From: Pseudovibrio denitrificans JCM 12308 | GTDB lineage: Bacteria; Pseudomonadota; Alphaproteobacteria; Rhizobiales; Stappiaceae | Direction: 5' to 3' | Length of the DNA stretch: 64,000 nt | NCBI RefSeq assembly: GCF_001310815.1 | Contig: NZ_BAZK01000008.1 | Location: 186,001-250,000 of the forward strand | In this document: one piece after another, positions 18,984 to 29,700 of the stretch | Layout of the letters: the number at the start of each line of letters is the position of its first letter | Position numbering within the stretch: the stretch's first letter is position 1 | Translations under genes and position numbers: made by a program | Notes under the pieces: model-generated | Told to the model about the DNA's origin: nothing | The model's input: only the letters and a program-made list of their open reading frames with translations | The model's database searches: none

Positions 18984-19895
18984 TTATTCCACCAACTCAG
19001 CCTCTTTCTGAGTTCGATTAACTTCAGCCGCCGTCGGCTGTGTGCCGAGAACGGTTACGCGTTCACCAAATCTGGAGTAAGGATAATAGTCCCAGACGGC
19101 ACGGTGTTGTGTACAGCGGTTATCCCAGAAAACCAATGTACCTGGTTCCCAACGGATGCGGCAGTTCAGAGCTTGCTCACGTTCGACAAATTGGAAGAGC
19201 ATGTTCAAAATGGCCGTACTCTCGTCCTCAGAAAGATCAGGAATGTGAGTTGTGAAACCTGAGTTTACGAAGAGCATTGGTCTGCCGGTATCAGGATGCT
19301 TCGCTACAATTGGGTGTTCTGTTTTGGGAAGCCCTTCAGGCGGAGTGAAGCCTTTCCAGGGCACTGCGCCATCATGAATGGCGGTCAGACCGAGCAGAAA
19401 CTCCCTCATTGCAGGAGATAACATTTCATAGGCGAGATGCATGTTTGCAAACAGAGTGTCTCCACCGCATCCAATCTCAGGCGTTTCGTGCATATACAGC
19501 ATTGAGCCGAGTGAAGGTGCCGGGTCAGCTGTGCCATCCGTATGCCAGACTTCTCCGGCTACAAAACGAGACTTTTCGCTGGCCCGAATTAAGACAATCT
19601 CCGGATCATCACCATCAATATCGCTTAATGGGAGCGCCCGCAGCTTTCCAAACTTTCGGGCAAATGCTTTCTGCTGATCCTTTGTCAGTGTCTGATTGCG
19701 AAATACCAGAACGTGGTTTTCCAGGAACGCACGGTGGATTTCATCGTGCTGTTCTTTGGAAGCTCCTTCGGAAAGATCTACGCCGCTGACTTCAGCTCCA
19801 ATTACTGGTGTGAGGCGATTAACTTCTATGTGGTGATAAGCCTCGCGAGGTTCTGCTGCGATGCGTTCAATAGCTTTCAATGCGTTCGGATGCAT
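18984..19895 (-). CDS. TauD/TfdA-family Fe(II)/2-oxoglutarate dioxygenase
   Basis: This 303-residue enzyme shows the iron-binding HxD in EVWHTDGTADPAPS (about residue 118) and the distal histidine in NRCTQHRAVWDYYPYSR (about 265), with the arginine for 2-oxoglutarate eleven or so residues later. A GAGGAAGGAA ribosome site precedes the ATG. Family members hydroxylate taurine, 2,4-D, or, in NRPS clusters, free or carrier-bound amino acids. It is the last gene of the minus-strand operon that faces the NRPS genes, so a tailoring hydroxylase for the peptide is the most economical role. Primary taurine use cannot be excluded, but no sulfonate transporter is near. Confidence 0.85.
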   Translation of the reverse strand: MHPNALKAIERIAAEPREAYHHIEVNRLTPVIGAEVSGVDLSEGASKEQHDEIHRAFLENHVLVFRNQTLTKDQQKAFARKFGKLRALPLSDIDGDDPEIVLIRASEKSRFVAGEVWHTDGTADPAPSLGSMLYMHETPEIGCGGDTLFANMHLAYEMLSPAMREFLLGLTAIHDGAVPWKGFTPPEGLPKTEHPIVAKHPDTGRPMLFVNSGFTTHIPDLSEDESTAILNMLFQFVEREQALNCRIRWEPGTLVFWDNRCTQHRAVWDYYPYSRFGERVTVLGTQPTAAEVNRTQKEAELVE

Positions 19896-19924
19896 GACGT
19901 TCCTTCCTCGGAAAACATAAGAAA

Positions 19925-20556
19925 TCAGATTACTGGCGTAAGAGTGAGATGCTGGAGCCCCTCGCAGTACCGCGCTTCCAACTCACCAAATGCATGAGCG
20001 GCGGCGAAAGCGTATGCGAAGGCTTTTAAAAGGCTGAGTAAAGCAACCTCGTCCAAGCTTGAGGGCTTTCAGAGGCAAACAATCGGGAGGCAATCTTTGA
20101 ATGAACCTGCGCATTTGCACGCGCAAAGGCCTGTGTGTTGGCTTCGCTGTTCAAGGTCCCATAGTAATCAGCATATGCCTCTGAAGAGCCAAACTCTTTC
20201 TCAATCATCTCTTTGTTGCCGGCAGCAAACTCAAGAGCACTCCTATGAGAAACGCGATAGGTTTTCTCGGCAATGAATGCTAAGCGAAATAGAACGACAA
20301 AGGCTTTCTCTGCTGCGTTGAGCCAATGCTCAAAAGGTATGCCCTCCCCTGCCACAGCTTTGCGATGCATGTTCTGGAGACTTTCTAACTCCCGACAGTT
20401 TTCACCTCGCATTTGAGCGGCTTCTATTCCCATAGGTAAAGCAGTCTCAGCCATGTACCTATGAAGTCGATGGCCTGTCTCATCGCGAGAGAACGAGGTT
20501 ATGCATGCGACCAAGGAGGTTTCCAGCTGAAGTCGCTTTAAGTCAGGCCGTGACAT
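19925..20556 (-). CDS. Unknown 210-residue protein in the NRPS-linked operon, frameshifted near its end
   Basis: I choose the ATG at 20554-20556, which has an AGAGGAC ribosome site and overlaps the upstream gene by 14 bases. The first frame ends RLLYSAF at 20026. One extra T or A in the TTTTAAAA run there would extend it by about 33 residues (KAFAYAFAAAHAFGELEARY) to a TGA at 19925-19927. The extension has normal codon use, and it closes the gap to the next gene to 29 bases. The product looks all-helical, soluble and charged, with no signal peptide. I do not recognise the family. Its position between an SGNH-like and a TauD-like gene suggests a role in making or handling the cluster's product. 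Confidence 0.65.
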
Positions 20557-21256
20557 GATTTGTCGTCCTCTGGCTGGTGAATGCATCTAGTAGGACCTGA
20601 CCAAACGCTACGTTCCCATGGATCGGGTCATTTTCCTGCGAAAAATCATCGAGTTGCAGGCCATCTCTACCAACTGTGCCTTGGCGAACATCCAGAGCCT
20701 TCAAACCCATACGATTTGCTTCTGCAATCAACACACTTTGTGCTGCGCGAAAGACATTGGGCTCTGAAGTTTCAGGTACTTTTTGAGGAGGAAGGACAGC
20801 CGTAACGTTAATGTCTTTTTCGATTAGTGATCGATAAAAATCTAAGGCACCTTGTGCCATAACGCAGATAAGGTCGTGAAATAGCTGGCTCTCAAGAAAA
20901 GATTGGGAAAGCGTGTGATCCGCTTCCCGGTATATCTCCCAGTTCTCAGAGGTCGCATAAAAGTGCAGCGCGAAGCCGAAAGTGCAGAGAAGCGGCAGTT
21001 TCACATCCAGCAAAGAGCTGGCATTCAACTCCTTTAGAAAGCTCTGGTACATTTCATCAGCGTAGCTGCTGCGAAACGTTAGCTTCTCAGCATCCCAGTC
21101 CACAAAAGGAGCAGTGAACTCCCGCCCTGCTCCCATTGGCCCGCCAACGAACGGAACACCAGTTTCTTTGGCAGCGCGTCCGATTGCACCGGCATGAGAA
21201 TCTCCAAGCAGCAAGAACTGCGGATCATTTGTAGTAGTCGAGCAGTTCTTCTTCAC
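20543..21256 (-). CDS. SGNH/GDSL-like hydrolase-fold protein
   Basis: The start is uncertain. A GTG at 21256 has GAGGA upstream, and a TTG at 21271 is also possible; both overlap the GSCFA gene end. The roughly 237-residue protein carries FLLLGDSHAGAIG, a block I serine motif, near its start and NDPIHGN, matching the catalytic DxxH, near its end. That pair fits an SGNH esterase or acyltransferase. There is no secretion signal. It follows a GSCFA-family gene, itself SGNH-like, so two related hydrolase folds sit side by side. The substrate is unknown; ester formation or cleavage on the peptide is a possibility. Confidence 0.65.
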   Translation of the reverse strand: MKKNCSTTTNDPQFLLLGDSHAGAIGRAAKETGVPFVGGPMGAGREFTAPFVDWDAEKLTFRSSYADEMYQSFLKELNASSLLDVKLPLLCTFGFALHFYATSENWEIYREADHTLSQSFLESQLFHDLICVMAQGALDFYRSLIEKDINVTAVLPPQKVPETSEPNVFRAAQSVLIAEANRMGLKALDVRQGTVGRDGLQLDDFSQENDPIHGNVAFGQVLLDAFTSQRTTNHVTA

Positions 21257-22271
21257 AGATGATATCCTCAAACGGCAATGATGATCGAATGCCTTCTTCA
21301 GCAGTTTTGTGTTGCGTCTGATCTCTGAGATAAATGCTGTTAAAGAAGTGGTTCATTACAAAGCGCACGCCAGTTGGCGTGATTGTGCGCTTGTTTGGAT
21401 TGTAGAATACGCCATTCATGGGAGGTGATGCAACCAACTCATAGGATGGAAAGTACTCAACGTTTTCATTACTTGCTTCCAACTGACCGGCGACAGCGCG
21501 CAGAACAGACTTTGTGTAGGTTGAGGCTGTCAGTACGTGATGCTGTGTGAAGGTCGCAGTGACCGGAACAGGCGAAACTGTAAAAACCAAACGCAAACGC
21601 GGATTGTATCGCCCCAAGAGATCAATGCACTCCTGAAAGTCAGTGTGAATCTCGTTGAACGTAAAGTTATGTGCTTTATGCAAACGTTCATCGAACCGGC
21701 CTTGCACCGTTCCGGGACACATCGGATACACCACATCCGTTGCAGTGTTTAGCCAGGCTTCAGTCAGCCCCATGGTGAACACGAATACATCAGCGGAAGA
21801 AACGGCTTGGCGGATTGCTTCTAAAGTAACCTCACGCGATGCCCACATTGCATGCGGACTATCGAAACCAACTGGTGTTATGTTGGGCCGAAACGGATCA
21901 AAATAGCGCTCTCCGTCATTCCAAACTTCCTTAGAGGGCGAGGTTTCCTCAAACGCCCACTTCAGCCATTGCAGCAGTAAACGAGCGGTGTAGATGTTCC
22001 CTGTCCGGAATGAGAAAACACCATAATTCAGCTCATGCGCTTCTTTTGCACCGAGCTCGCCTGCTGCCGTTTCAGCATTTAGCCAGTTCATTCCTCTGCG
22101 CTGTAGCTCTTTACCCATGTTCTGAGAGAAACAAGATCCAGCAGTAATGATCGCAGCATCTTTGGAGATCTGAAACTTTGGCTTCCAAACCTCTGAGATT
22201 GAAAAATAGTCTTTTTCAGCAACGGAGGGGCGCCAAAACTTATTGGGAGGTAAAGAACTGTATGGGTTCAT
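21225..22271 (-). CDS. GSCFA-domain protein
   Basis: This 348-residue protein is preceded by GGAGAGG and contains ITAGSCFSQNMGKEL (about residues 41-55), the motif for which the GSCFA family is named. FTMGLTEAWLN, VFTVSPVPVTATF and the C-terminal segment PNKRTITPTGVRFVMNHFF also fit the family. GSCFA proteins are distant SGNH-hydrolase relatives, often found near glycan or secondary-metabolite genes, with no well-defined reaction that I can cite. It lies 34 bases after the MFS exporter gene and overlaps the SGNH-like gene, so the three form one operon. Confidence 0.85.
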   Translation of the reverse strand: MNPYSSLPPNKFWRPSVAEKDYFSISEVWKPKFQISKDAAIITAGSCFSQNMGKELQRRGMNWLNAETAAGELGAKEAHELNYGVFSFRTGNIYTARLLLQWLKWAFEETSPSKEVWNDGERYFDPFRPNITPVGFDSPHAMWASREVTLEAIRQAVSSADVFVFTMGLTEAWLNTATDVVYPMCPGTVQGRFDERLHKAHNFTFNEIHTDFQECIDLLGRYNPRLRLVFTVSPVPVTATFTQHHVLTASTYTKSVLRAVAGQLEASNENVEYFPSYELVASPPMNGVFYNPNKRTITPTGVRFVMNHFFNSIYLRDQTQHKTAEEGIRSSLPFEDIICEEELLDYYK

Positions 22272-22305
22272 TTTACACCTCTCCTCACATGACCCGAACT
22301 AAATA

Positions 22306-23546
22306 TCATGCGACCTCCTCAGCAACTTTTTCTTTGATTTCGGTTGCACTTAACAACCTGAAACTCACGTAAGCCACGGGTAGGCACAGCATCGCAGAGG
22401 CCAGGAACAATGGTCCGCCGCCGAAGCGTTCAATCACGAGTGCAGCAACAAAAGGAACGGCTGCAGCTCCTGCATTGGACAGCATGTAGAGCCCCATATA
22501 ACTGTTCCTAAGACGGACCGGCGCCATACGGTCAACCACAGTGGCGAACAAAGGCATGGCGATGATTTCTGCGAGTGTCGCCAGTGCTATCGCGACAAGC
22601 CACAGCTCCATCATCTCAGCCCTATTGAAGGCAACGACCAATAGTCCGAGCATCAGGAAGAAGAACGCAACCAAAACAGCTTTCTGCTCCTCAAGAGCGA
22701 TAAGCCATTTCATCAAGAACAGGTGGACGATCAGAACAACGCTTGTGTTGGTCACGTTTATCGACGCAATGATCCCATTGATGTTTGCCGTCTCAAGGAA
22801 CAATAGGAAAAACGTGAGGGGCTCATCCATTTGTGCATACAGGATGACGAGAAAGAAGTTGGACACAAACAGTGTCATGAAAAGACGATCCGTTAAAGCT
22901 ACCTTCAGCAACCTGGGGATCGGGACTTCCTCTTCTCTGTTTGTTGCAATGATAGTCCGCGTGACGCTGGCTGAAATACAGGCCGCTAAGATGGCATAAG
23001 CTATTGCCCCGGCAAGAAAAGCCAAGTTTGAGTTATTACTAGCAAACCACACCCCGCATAAAGGCCCCAGCGCCCCTGCAATGTTGACTAGATAGTACCT
23101 CAAATGGAACAGCAGCGCGCGATCCTCATCTTTCGCCGCGCAATCTCCCAAGGCAGAGCGCAAAAGCGGCTCCAAGGCTCCATTTGCAACAGACATCGCG
23201 ATGATGACTGCAAAATATACCGGTTCACTGCTCCAGAGCACGAGTACGCAATAGAGCCCCATGATCACCAGTGTGCTTAGCAGCATGATCGCCTGGCGGT
23301 TCAGTTTGTCTGCAACAACTCCGCTTATTGGCGATGTCAAAATTGCTGCAAATGCCGATATGGAAAAAATCACTCCGAGCTCAGCAATTGAAGTTCCAAA
23401 TCGCCGTGCCATGAGCACTGCAAGAAGGGCCAGATCATAAAAGAAGCTAAGCGCGCACAAAAAGTACCGATCAGGATTGTTTTCGCAGACTTCGGAAGCA
23501 TCCGGAATTGACGCAGAAACGTTTCCCGCCCACGAGTTTCAGACAT
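22306..23546 (-). CDS. MFS transporter of the NRPS cluster, frameshifted near the N-terminus
   Basis: The N-terminal frame starts MSETRGRETFLRQFR at the ATG 23544-23546 and reads to SFMIWPFL. One missing C near 23410 (CCCTTCTTGCA for CCCTTCCTTGCA) shifts it into the long frame AVLMARRFGTSIAELGVIF, which runs to 22306. The repaired length is 413 residues with 12 predicted membrane helices and the loop SGVVADKLNRQAIML between helices 2 and 3. It is the first gene of the operon divergent from the NRPS genes and is the best candidate for export of the product. Confidence 0.85.
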
Positions 23547-23763
23547 GAACAAAACAACCTGAGATTAAATTAAAACTTGACTTTGTGATATATTAGAAAG
23601 AATGATTGGGCAATTAAAAAATCAATACCCGAGGCTTTGGTGAATTATTTTCATGTTTACTTACCTTCACTCAATCCATACCAATTATGTACTGAGCTTT
23701 AACGCCATTTACCCTCAGTAATGTAAAATTTTATTCAATTACTCAATCATCGGTAGTTGTTTT
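23547..23763. promoter_or_regulatory. AT-rich divergent promoter region of the NRPS cluster
   Basis: These 217 bases separate the minus-strand tailoring/export operon from the plus-strand megasynthase genes and are far richer in A and T than the flanking coding DNA. Both transcripts must start here. I cannot place -35/-10 boxes or an operator with confidence. No regulator gene is encoded in the cluster, so control must come from elsewhere. Confidence 0.6.
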
Positions 23764-26700
23764 ATGGGTGAGTTTAGTCTTTCTAACGTAGTTTCAACAT
23801 GCGCAGCGGGACACGAAAATGTCGTGACCCGAATAGAGCAAGTTGCAAGGATCCAGGCCAATAAAACGGCTTTGGTTGGACAAGCAGCAGCGCTCAGTTA
23901 TGGCGACATGATCTCTTCAGCAAACCGGCTTGCTGGCCTGTTGCAATCTAAAGGGATTGGGCCGGAAGTTGCTGTTGGAGTGTGTATCCCTCGCGGCCCT
24001 GACGCAATCATCGCATTTCTCGCTATTCTTAAAGCGGGCGGTGTTTATGTCCCACTGGACAGCAAACACCCTCACAAACGCCTTGAGTTTATGGTTCAGG
24101 ACAGTGAAGCTGCCGTTTTGATTTGCACCGACGAGACAGAAGCTTTCGTTGAGGGACTCGTTGCCAATGTTTCGCGCTCAACCAAGATCGTAAACTACTC
24201 CAGATTAAATCCATCAGGACCCGGCACCTTTGAAGATCAAGTGATCAGGCAAGATCAGCTCGCTTATATCATCTACACGTCAGGCTCTACTGGCCAACCT
24301 AAAGGTGTGATGGTCGAGCATCGCGGATTGATAAATCTTGCTGAAGAACAAGCGCGCCATTTTGAGTTGGACGGAAATGCACGTGTACTGCAGTTCGCAT
24401 CCCTGGGCTTCGACGCATCCATATTTGAAATTCTGATGGCCTTGTGCAGCGGTGCAGAGTTACATTTCACTCCCAATGAAACATTGCTTGCTGGAGATAC
24501 GCTAAGGGAAATTGTTCGAGAAAGAACTATTTCTCACCTGACGCTGCCACCATCTCTTGTCAGTCGAATGGATCCATCGGACTACCCAAGTTTAGAGACA
24601 TTAGTGGTTGCTGGCGAGGCAATGCCATGGACGATCACGGAGCGATGGTCTGAACATGTTAATCTTATAAATGCTTACGGACCAACCGAAAACACAGTTT
24701 GGGCGACTCTGCATAAATGCAGCAGTAAGACCATGTCAGCAAGTACGGTTCCAATTGGCAAGCCAATTGCCAATGTGGACGTCTACATTCTGGATACAGA
24801 CCTAAAACAAGTTCGAGATGGTGAAGACGGAACTCTCTGGCTAGGAGGGGTCGCACTGGCGCGTGGATATAAAAACCGCCCTGATCTCACCAATGAAATG
24901 TTTCGACCAGTTCCTGGGGTTTCGACAGAAAGACTTTACAACACTGGCGACCGTGTACGACGTCTTGCAGATGAAACACTGGAGTTCCTTGGCCGTCGGG
25001 ATGCCCAAGTCAAAGTACGAGGCCATCGGATAGAACTTCAGGAAGTAGAAAGAAACCTCTCTGCTCTTGAAGACATTGAACATGCTCATGTGGTCGTCTC
25101 ATCATCGCGATCAAAAGATCATGAAATCATTGCTTACTTCACTGTTCGCGCCAGCGAAATCACCCCTGGCATTCAGCAGTTAAAGACCAAACTACGCGCA
25201 GTTCTGCCTGACTACATGATGCCAAACGCATTTGTGCGTCTTGACGAGTTTCCGTTAACAGTCAACGGGAAGGTAGATAGCAAGGCACTTCCTGCGCCGG
25301 ACAGGAGTGCACGCGGCGGGTCTTCCCAAGAGCTGCCACACACAAACACAGAGCAGTCACTCGCAGGTTTTTGGAAAGAAGTGCTAGGTGTAAATCCCGT
25401 CTTTTGTGGCGACACGCTTCAAACTCTCGGAGGCTCCTCACTGGATGCCGTTCAGTTTCTCACACGATGCAGGGAAGAGTACGGCAACATTCTCTCATTA
25501 AAGGATGTATTCACGGGCAAAACGCTCCGTGAACTGGCAGAGAAGATCCAAACAGGAAAAGGTTCTGAAACGCCAGAAAAGCCCTTAAATGCCTACAGTA
25601 TTGAAAGTGACACATTCCCTGTTTCGCATCAGCAAAACGGGGTGTGCTTGCTGGAGAAGCTCACACCAGACTCTCTTGCCTACAACGCTCAATGCCTAAT
25701 CCGTATTGAGGGAAATGTAGATGTATTAGCCCTGCAGAGCGCTCTGGATCTGATTGTTCAGCGACATGAGATCTTTCGCAGCACTTTTCATGAGGACGCA
25801 ACCGGCAAAGCCTACCAGAAAGTTCACGGTCCCGTCCCTGCCCGTCTGGATCAGGTGGTGTTGGATGCTCCAATGGATAGCCCTGATCTCTGGCAAGCTG
25901 TAGACGATGAATCTCAAGGGCTTTCGACACCAGTCAATTGCCGCTCGCTCGCTGGGTTCTGTTCAAGTTAAACGATGAGACATCGGCTCTCCTACACATA
26001 GAACATCACCTTGTTCATGATGGCTGGAGCGCGAACATATTCCTCTCAGAGTTTCTGGAGGCTTATGGTGCTTTTGCACATGGAGAGGAGGTCACTCTGC
26101 CTCCCGTTCCAGCTCAATATCGCCATTATGTGGGATGGCAACAAAGTGCCGATGCAGAACGCACTTATGAAAAGCAACTTGCCTATTGGAAGGAGCAACT
26201 TTCAGAGGCTAGCTTCACTCTTGCTCTTCCAACAGATACCCCGCGCCCTGAAACAATGTCTTTCAAAGGCAAACAGTCACGTTTGGAACTCAAAGGGACG
26301 CTCCTTCAAAAACTAAACGAGTTCTGCGACAAGAGTGGCCACACTGATTACACCGTGTTGCTCGGCGTCTTCCACCTCCTGCTCTCACGCTATACGGGAC
26401 AGAAAGATCTGCTCACGGGCAGTGCGGTCGCCAACCGAAAAACAAGCGCTTCAGAGCATATGTTGGGTATGTTCGTGAACAGCGTCGCCATACGATCTGA
26501 TCTTTCCGATAGCCCAAGATTTACTGAGTATCTTGAGCGTTTAAGGAGCACCCTATCCAGCGCTTATGAGAATGAAGAAGTTCCGTTCGAACGCGTCGTA
26601 CGCGAGTTGCAGCCGGAGCGTGACCTCTCCAGAAATCCCATCTTTCAAGTGGGATTTAGCTATCATAACTCAAAGATTCCAGAGCTCTCACGCGATGATC

Positions 26701-29700
26701 TGAGTCTCTCACTCTATGAGGCCTACAGCAACAATTCTGCAAAGTTTGACATCGAAGTCGTCATTCTGCCGCGCTCATCAAATGAGAAAGATACACCAGC
26801 CCTCACTCTGTTGTGGAATTATGCAACCGACCTGTTTCAGCTCGAAACAATTGAACGCATGCAGGCCAACTTTTTTGCATTATTGGCGAACTGCCTATCT
26901 GAGCCTGAGTGTTCCGTTGAGGATTTCAGTTCTGTTTGCTTAACTGAGCGAGAGCAACTGCTTGCGATGGGAGCGCCAGCTCATCCAATTTCAGAAATCG
27001 GGCCGGTTCCTGTTGCAAACAGGATCGAGCAACTGGCCAGATCTCAACCAACATCTCCTGCAATCCTTCACGGAGAAACGACCCTCTCCTATGGCGAGCT
27101 CAATCGTCAGGCTTCACTTCTGGCAGGCCAACTTCGTGCACTCGGTGTGAGAAAGGAAAAGCTGGTTGGCGTTTGTATGGAACGCAATGCTGACCTTATT
27201 GTTGCTTTGCTGGCCATATGGAAAGCAGGTGGTGCTTATCTTCCGATTGATCCTTCACTGCCGGAAGTAAGGAAGGCGTTTATCATTGAAGATAGCGCAC
27301 CTGATTTAATCTTGTGCTCTCATGCGTCACACCACTCATTCAAGAGTTTGATGGGGCACAGCACGCTTCACATTTTTGAGGTGCTTGCGCATGCTGCTGA
27401 AGAAACAGCCGCAGATGAGAGCAAACTTGAACCCGTCAGCGGGCAGGATCTCGCCTATGTCATCTACACGTCAGGCTCCACTGGGCAGCCCAAAGGTGTG
27501 CAAATCGAACATCAGCAGATTGCCCGGTTGATAGACACATGTCAGCCTAGTTTCCAGTTTTCATCATCGGATGTCTGGTCTTTCTTCCACTCCTACGCCT
27601 TCGACTTCTCTGTTTGGGAAATATGGGGCGCGCTTTCTACCGGTGGCTCCGTCGCAATTGTGCCGGAAGACATCCGGCATGATCCTGCACAATTCTATGC
27701 CATGTGCTGCGATCAAGGCGTAACCATTCTCAGCCAAACACCCTCTGCTTTCCGCAGTTTCATGTCAGCGCAAGCGAGCTCATATAGACCTCACGCCATC
27801 AGAACAGTTGTATTTGGAGGTGAGGCTCTATCCCCGTCGATGCTCTCTGACTGGTTTGCACATCCGTGCAACACAGATTGCAAGATGGTGAACATGTACG
27901 GCATCACAGAGACCACCGTTCACGTTACCTACACAGAGCTAACACCTGAGAGTATTGATAGGTATTCTGAAGGGAGCCCGATCGGTAATCAGCTTGATGA
28001 CTTAAGCCTTTATCTGCTGGATGAGCACCTTGAACCCGTTCCCTTTGGCGCAGTTGGTGAACTCTATGTGGGTGGTGCGGGCGTAGCCCGCGGCTACCTA
28101 AATCGCCCAGAATTGAATGCAGAACGCTTCATCAAAAGCCCATTCTTGGCAAACGACCACCTTTATAAAACAGGCGATCTGGCGAGATATGCAGCTGATG
28201 ATACCCTGCTCTATCTGGGTCGCAACGATAGTCAGGTTAAAGTTCGCGGATACAGGATCGAACTGGGTGAGGTTGAAGCTGCTCTTTCAACGCATGAGGC
28301 CCTTCAACATGTGGTCGTGACATGCCAAAACCAAGCGACCAGCAATGCCATGCTGGTGGCCTACTATGTCTCAACTTCTGAAAATGCTGACCTGGACAGC
28401 TCCACATTGCAGTCCTTTGCAGCAGGTCTTCTGCCAGCCTACATGGTACCTGCAGCATTTATTGAACTGGACGCGCTGCCGTTAACCTCCAACGGGAAAC
28501 TGGACCGGAAAGCACTCGATAAACATAAGCCGACTTACACCAAGAATCGAGCCTTTGAGAGCCCTGAAGGGGAGCATGAAGAACTGCTCGCCAACGTATG
28601 GGCAGACATTCTTCAATTAGAAAAAGTGAGCCGCCTCGACAGCTTCTTTGAACTCGGAGGGCATTCACTTTTGGCCGCGCGGGTCCAAGCTGCCATGCGC
28701 GCAAAAGGTTTTCTTCTGGCTGCGGTGGATGTTTTGCGATGGCCAACATTGAAGGATCTGGCACAACGCATTCAACCTGTTGAACCGAAGAGTTTGAAAT
28801 CAAATCCCCCCGGAAGTGGTCGCGCGATGTCGCTCTCCGGTCTTTCGCAAACGCAGATCAAACATCTTGCGTCATCATTGCCGGGTGGTTTTGAAAACGT
28901 AGAAGACATCTATCCCCTTACACCTCTGCAGGAAGGTATTTACTTCCATCATCAGCTCTCGGAGGACGGAGATCCTTATCTGCTCTGGAGCCTGATGGCA
29001 TTTGAGACTTCCCAAGCCTTGCAGGACTATACGGTGGCCTTGCAAAAGGTGATGAATCGTCATGACATTCTGCGTACTGTATTTGTCTCTGAAGGGTTAG
29101 AAAAGCCGCAGCAGGTGGTCCTGAAAAACGTCAATCTGAAGACTGTTGAGCTGGATGCTGATACCCTGAAAGGGTCTGGAGATATTGCAGCGAGGCTTCT
29201 GGCACACTTTGACCCGCGCACCACTAAGATTGATCTGCAAGAACCATCCATTCTCCGGGTTTATTCTTGCTACGACACCAGCAGCAAATGCTGGTTGGCG
29301 CTCAAGCTCTTTCACCACATCATTGATGACAACACCTCACTCAAGCAGCTCAATGCTGAGGTCAAAGCTTTCATGGTGGGGGATGGCAATCGACTAGCGA
29401 AACCAGCGCAGTTCAAGGAATATGTCGCTTTTCAGCAAGAAGAGAGCACGAAAGGAGACGCGGGCAACTTCTTCAATGAACTGTTCAGAGGTTTTGAAGC
29501 TCCAAACAAACCTTTCGGTCTCAGTGTTGATTATGTTCATGGCGCTGATCTTGATACAGAGACAGCGCATACGGATACCGCACTGACATCGGGTCTGAGA
29601 GACGTTGCCAGTCAACTGGGCGTAAGCACCGCATCGATCTTTCACTTCGTTTGGGCATTGGTCATGGCAAAATGCTCTGGGCAGGAAGATGTTTGCTTTG

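Noticed and set aside
18984-19895. Primary taurine dioxygenase (tauD) for sulfur supply
   Set aside because: No TauABC transporter genes are nearby and the gene closes an operon tied to the NRPS cluster; the general family name is used instead.
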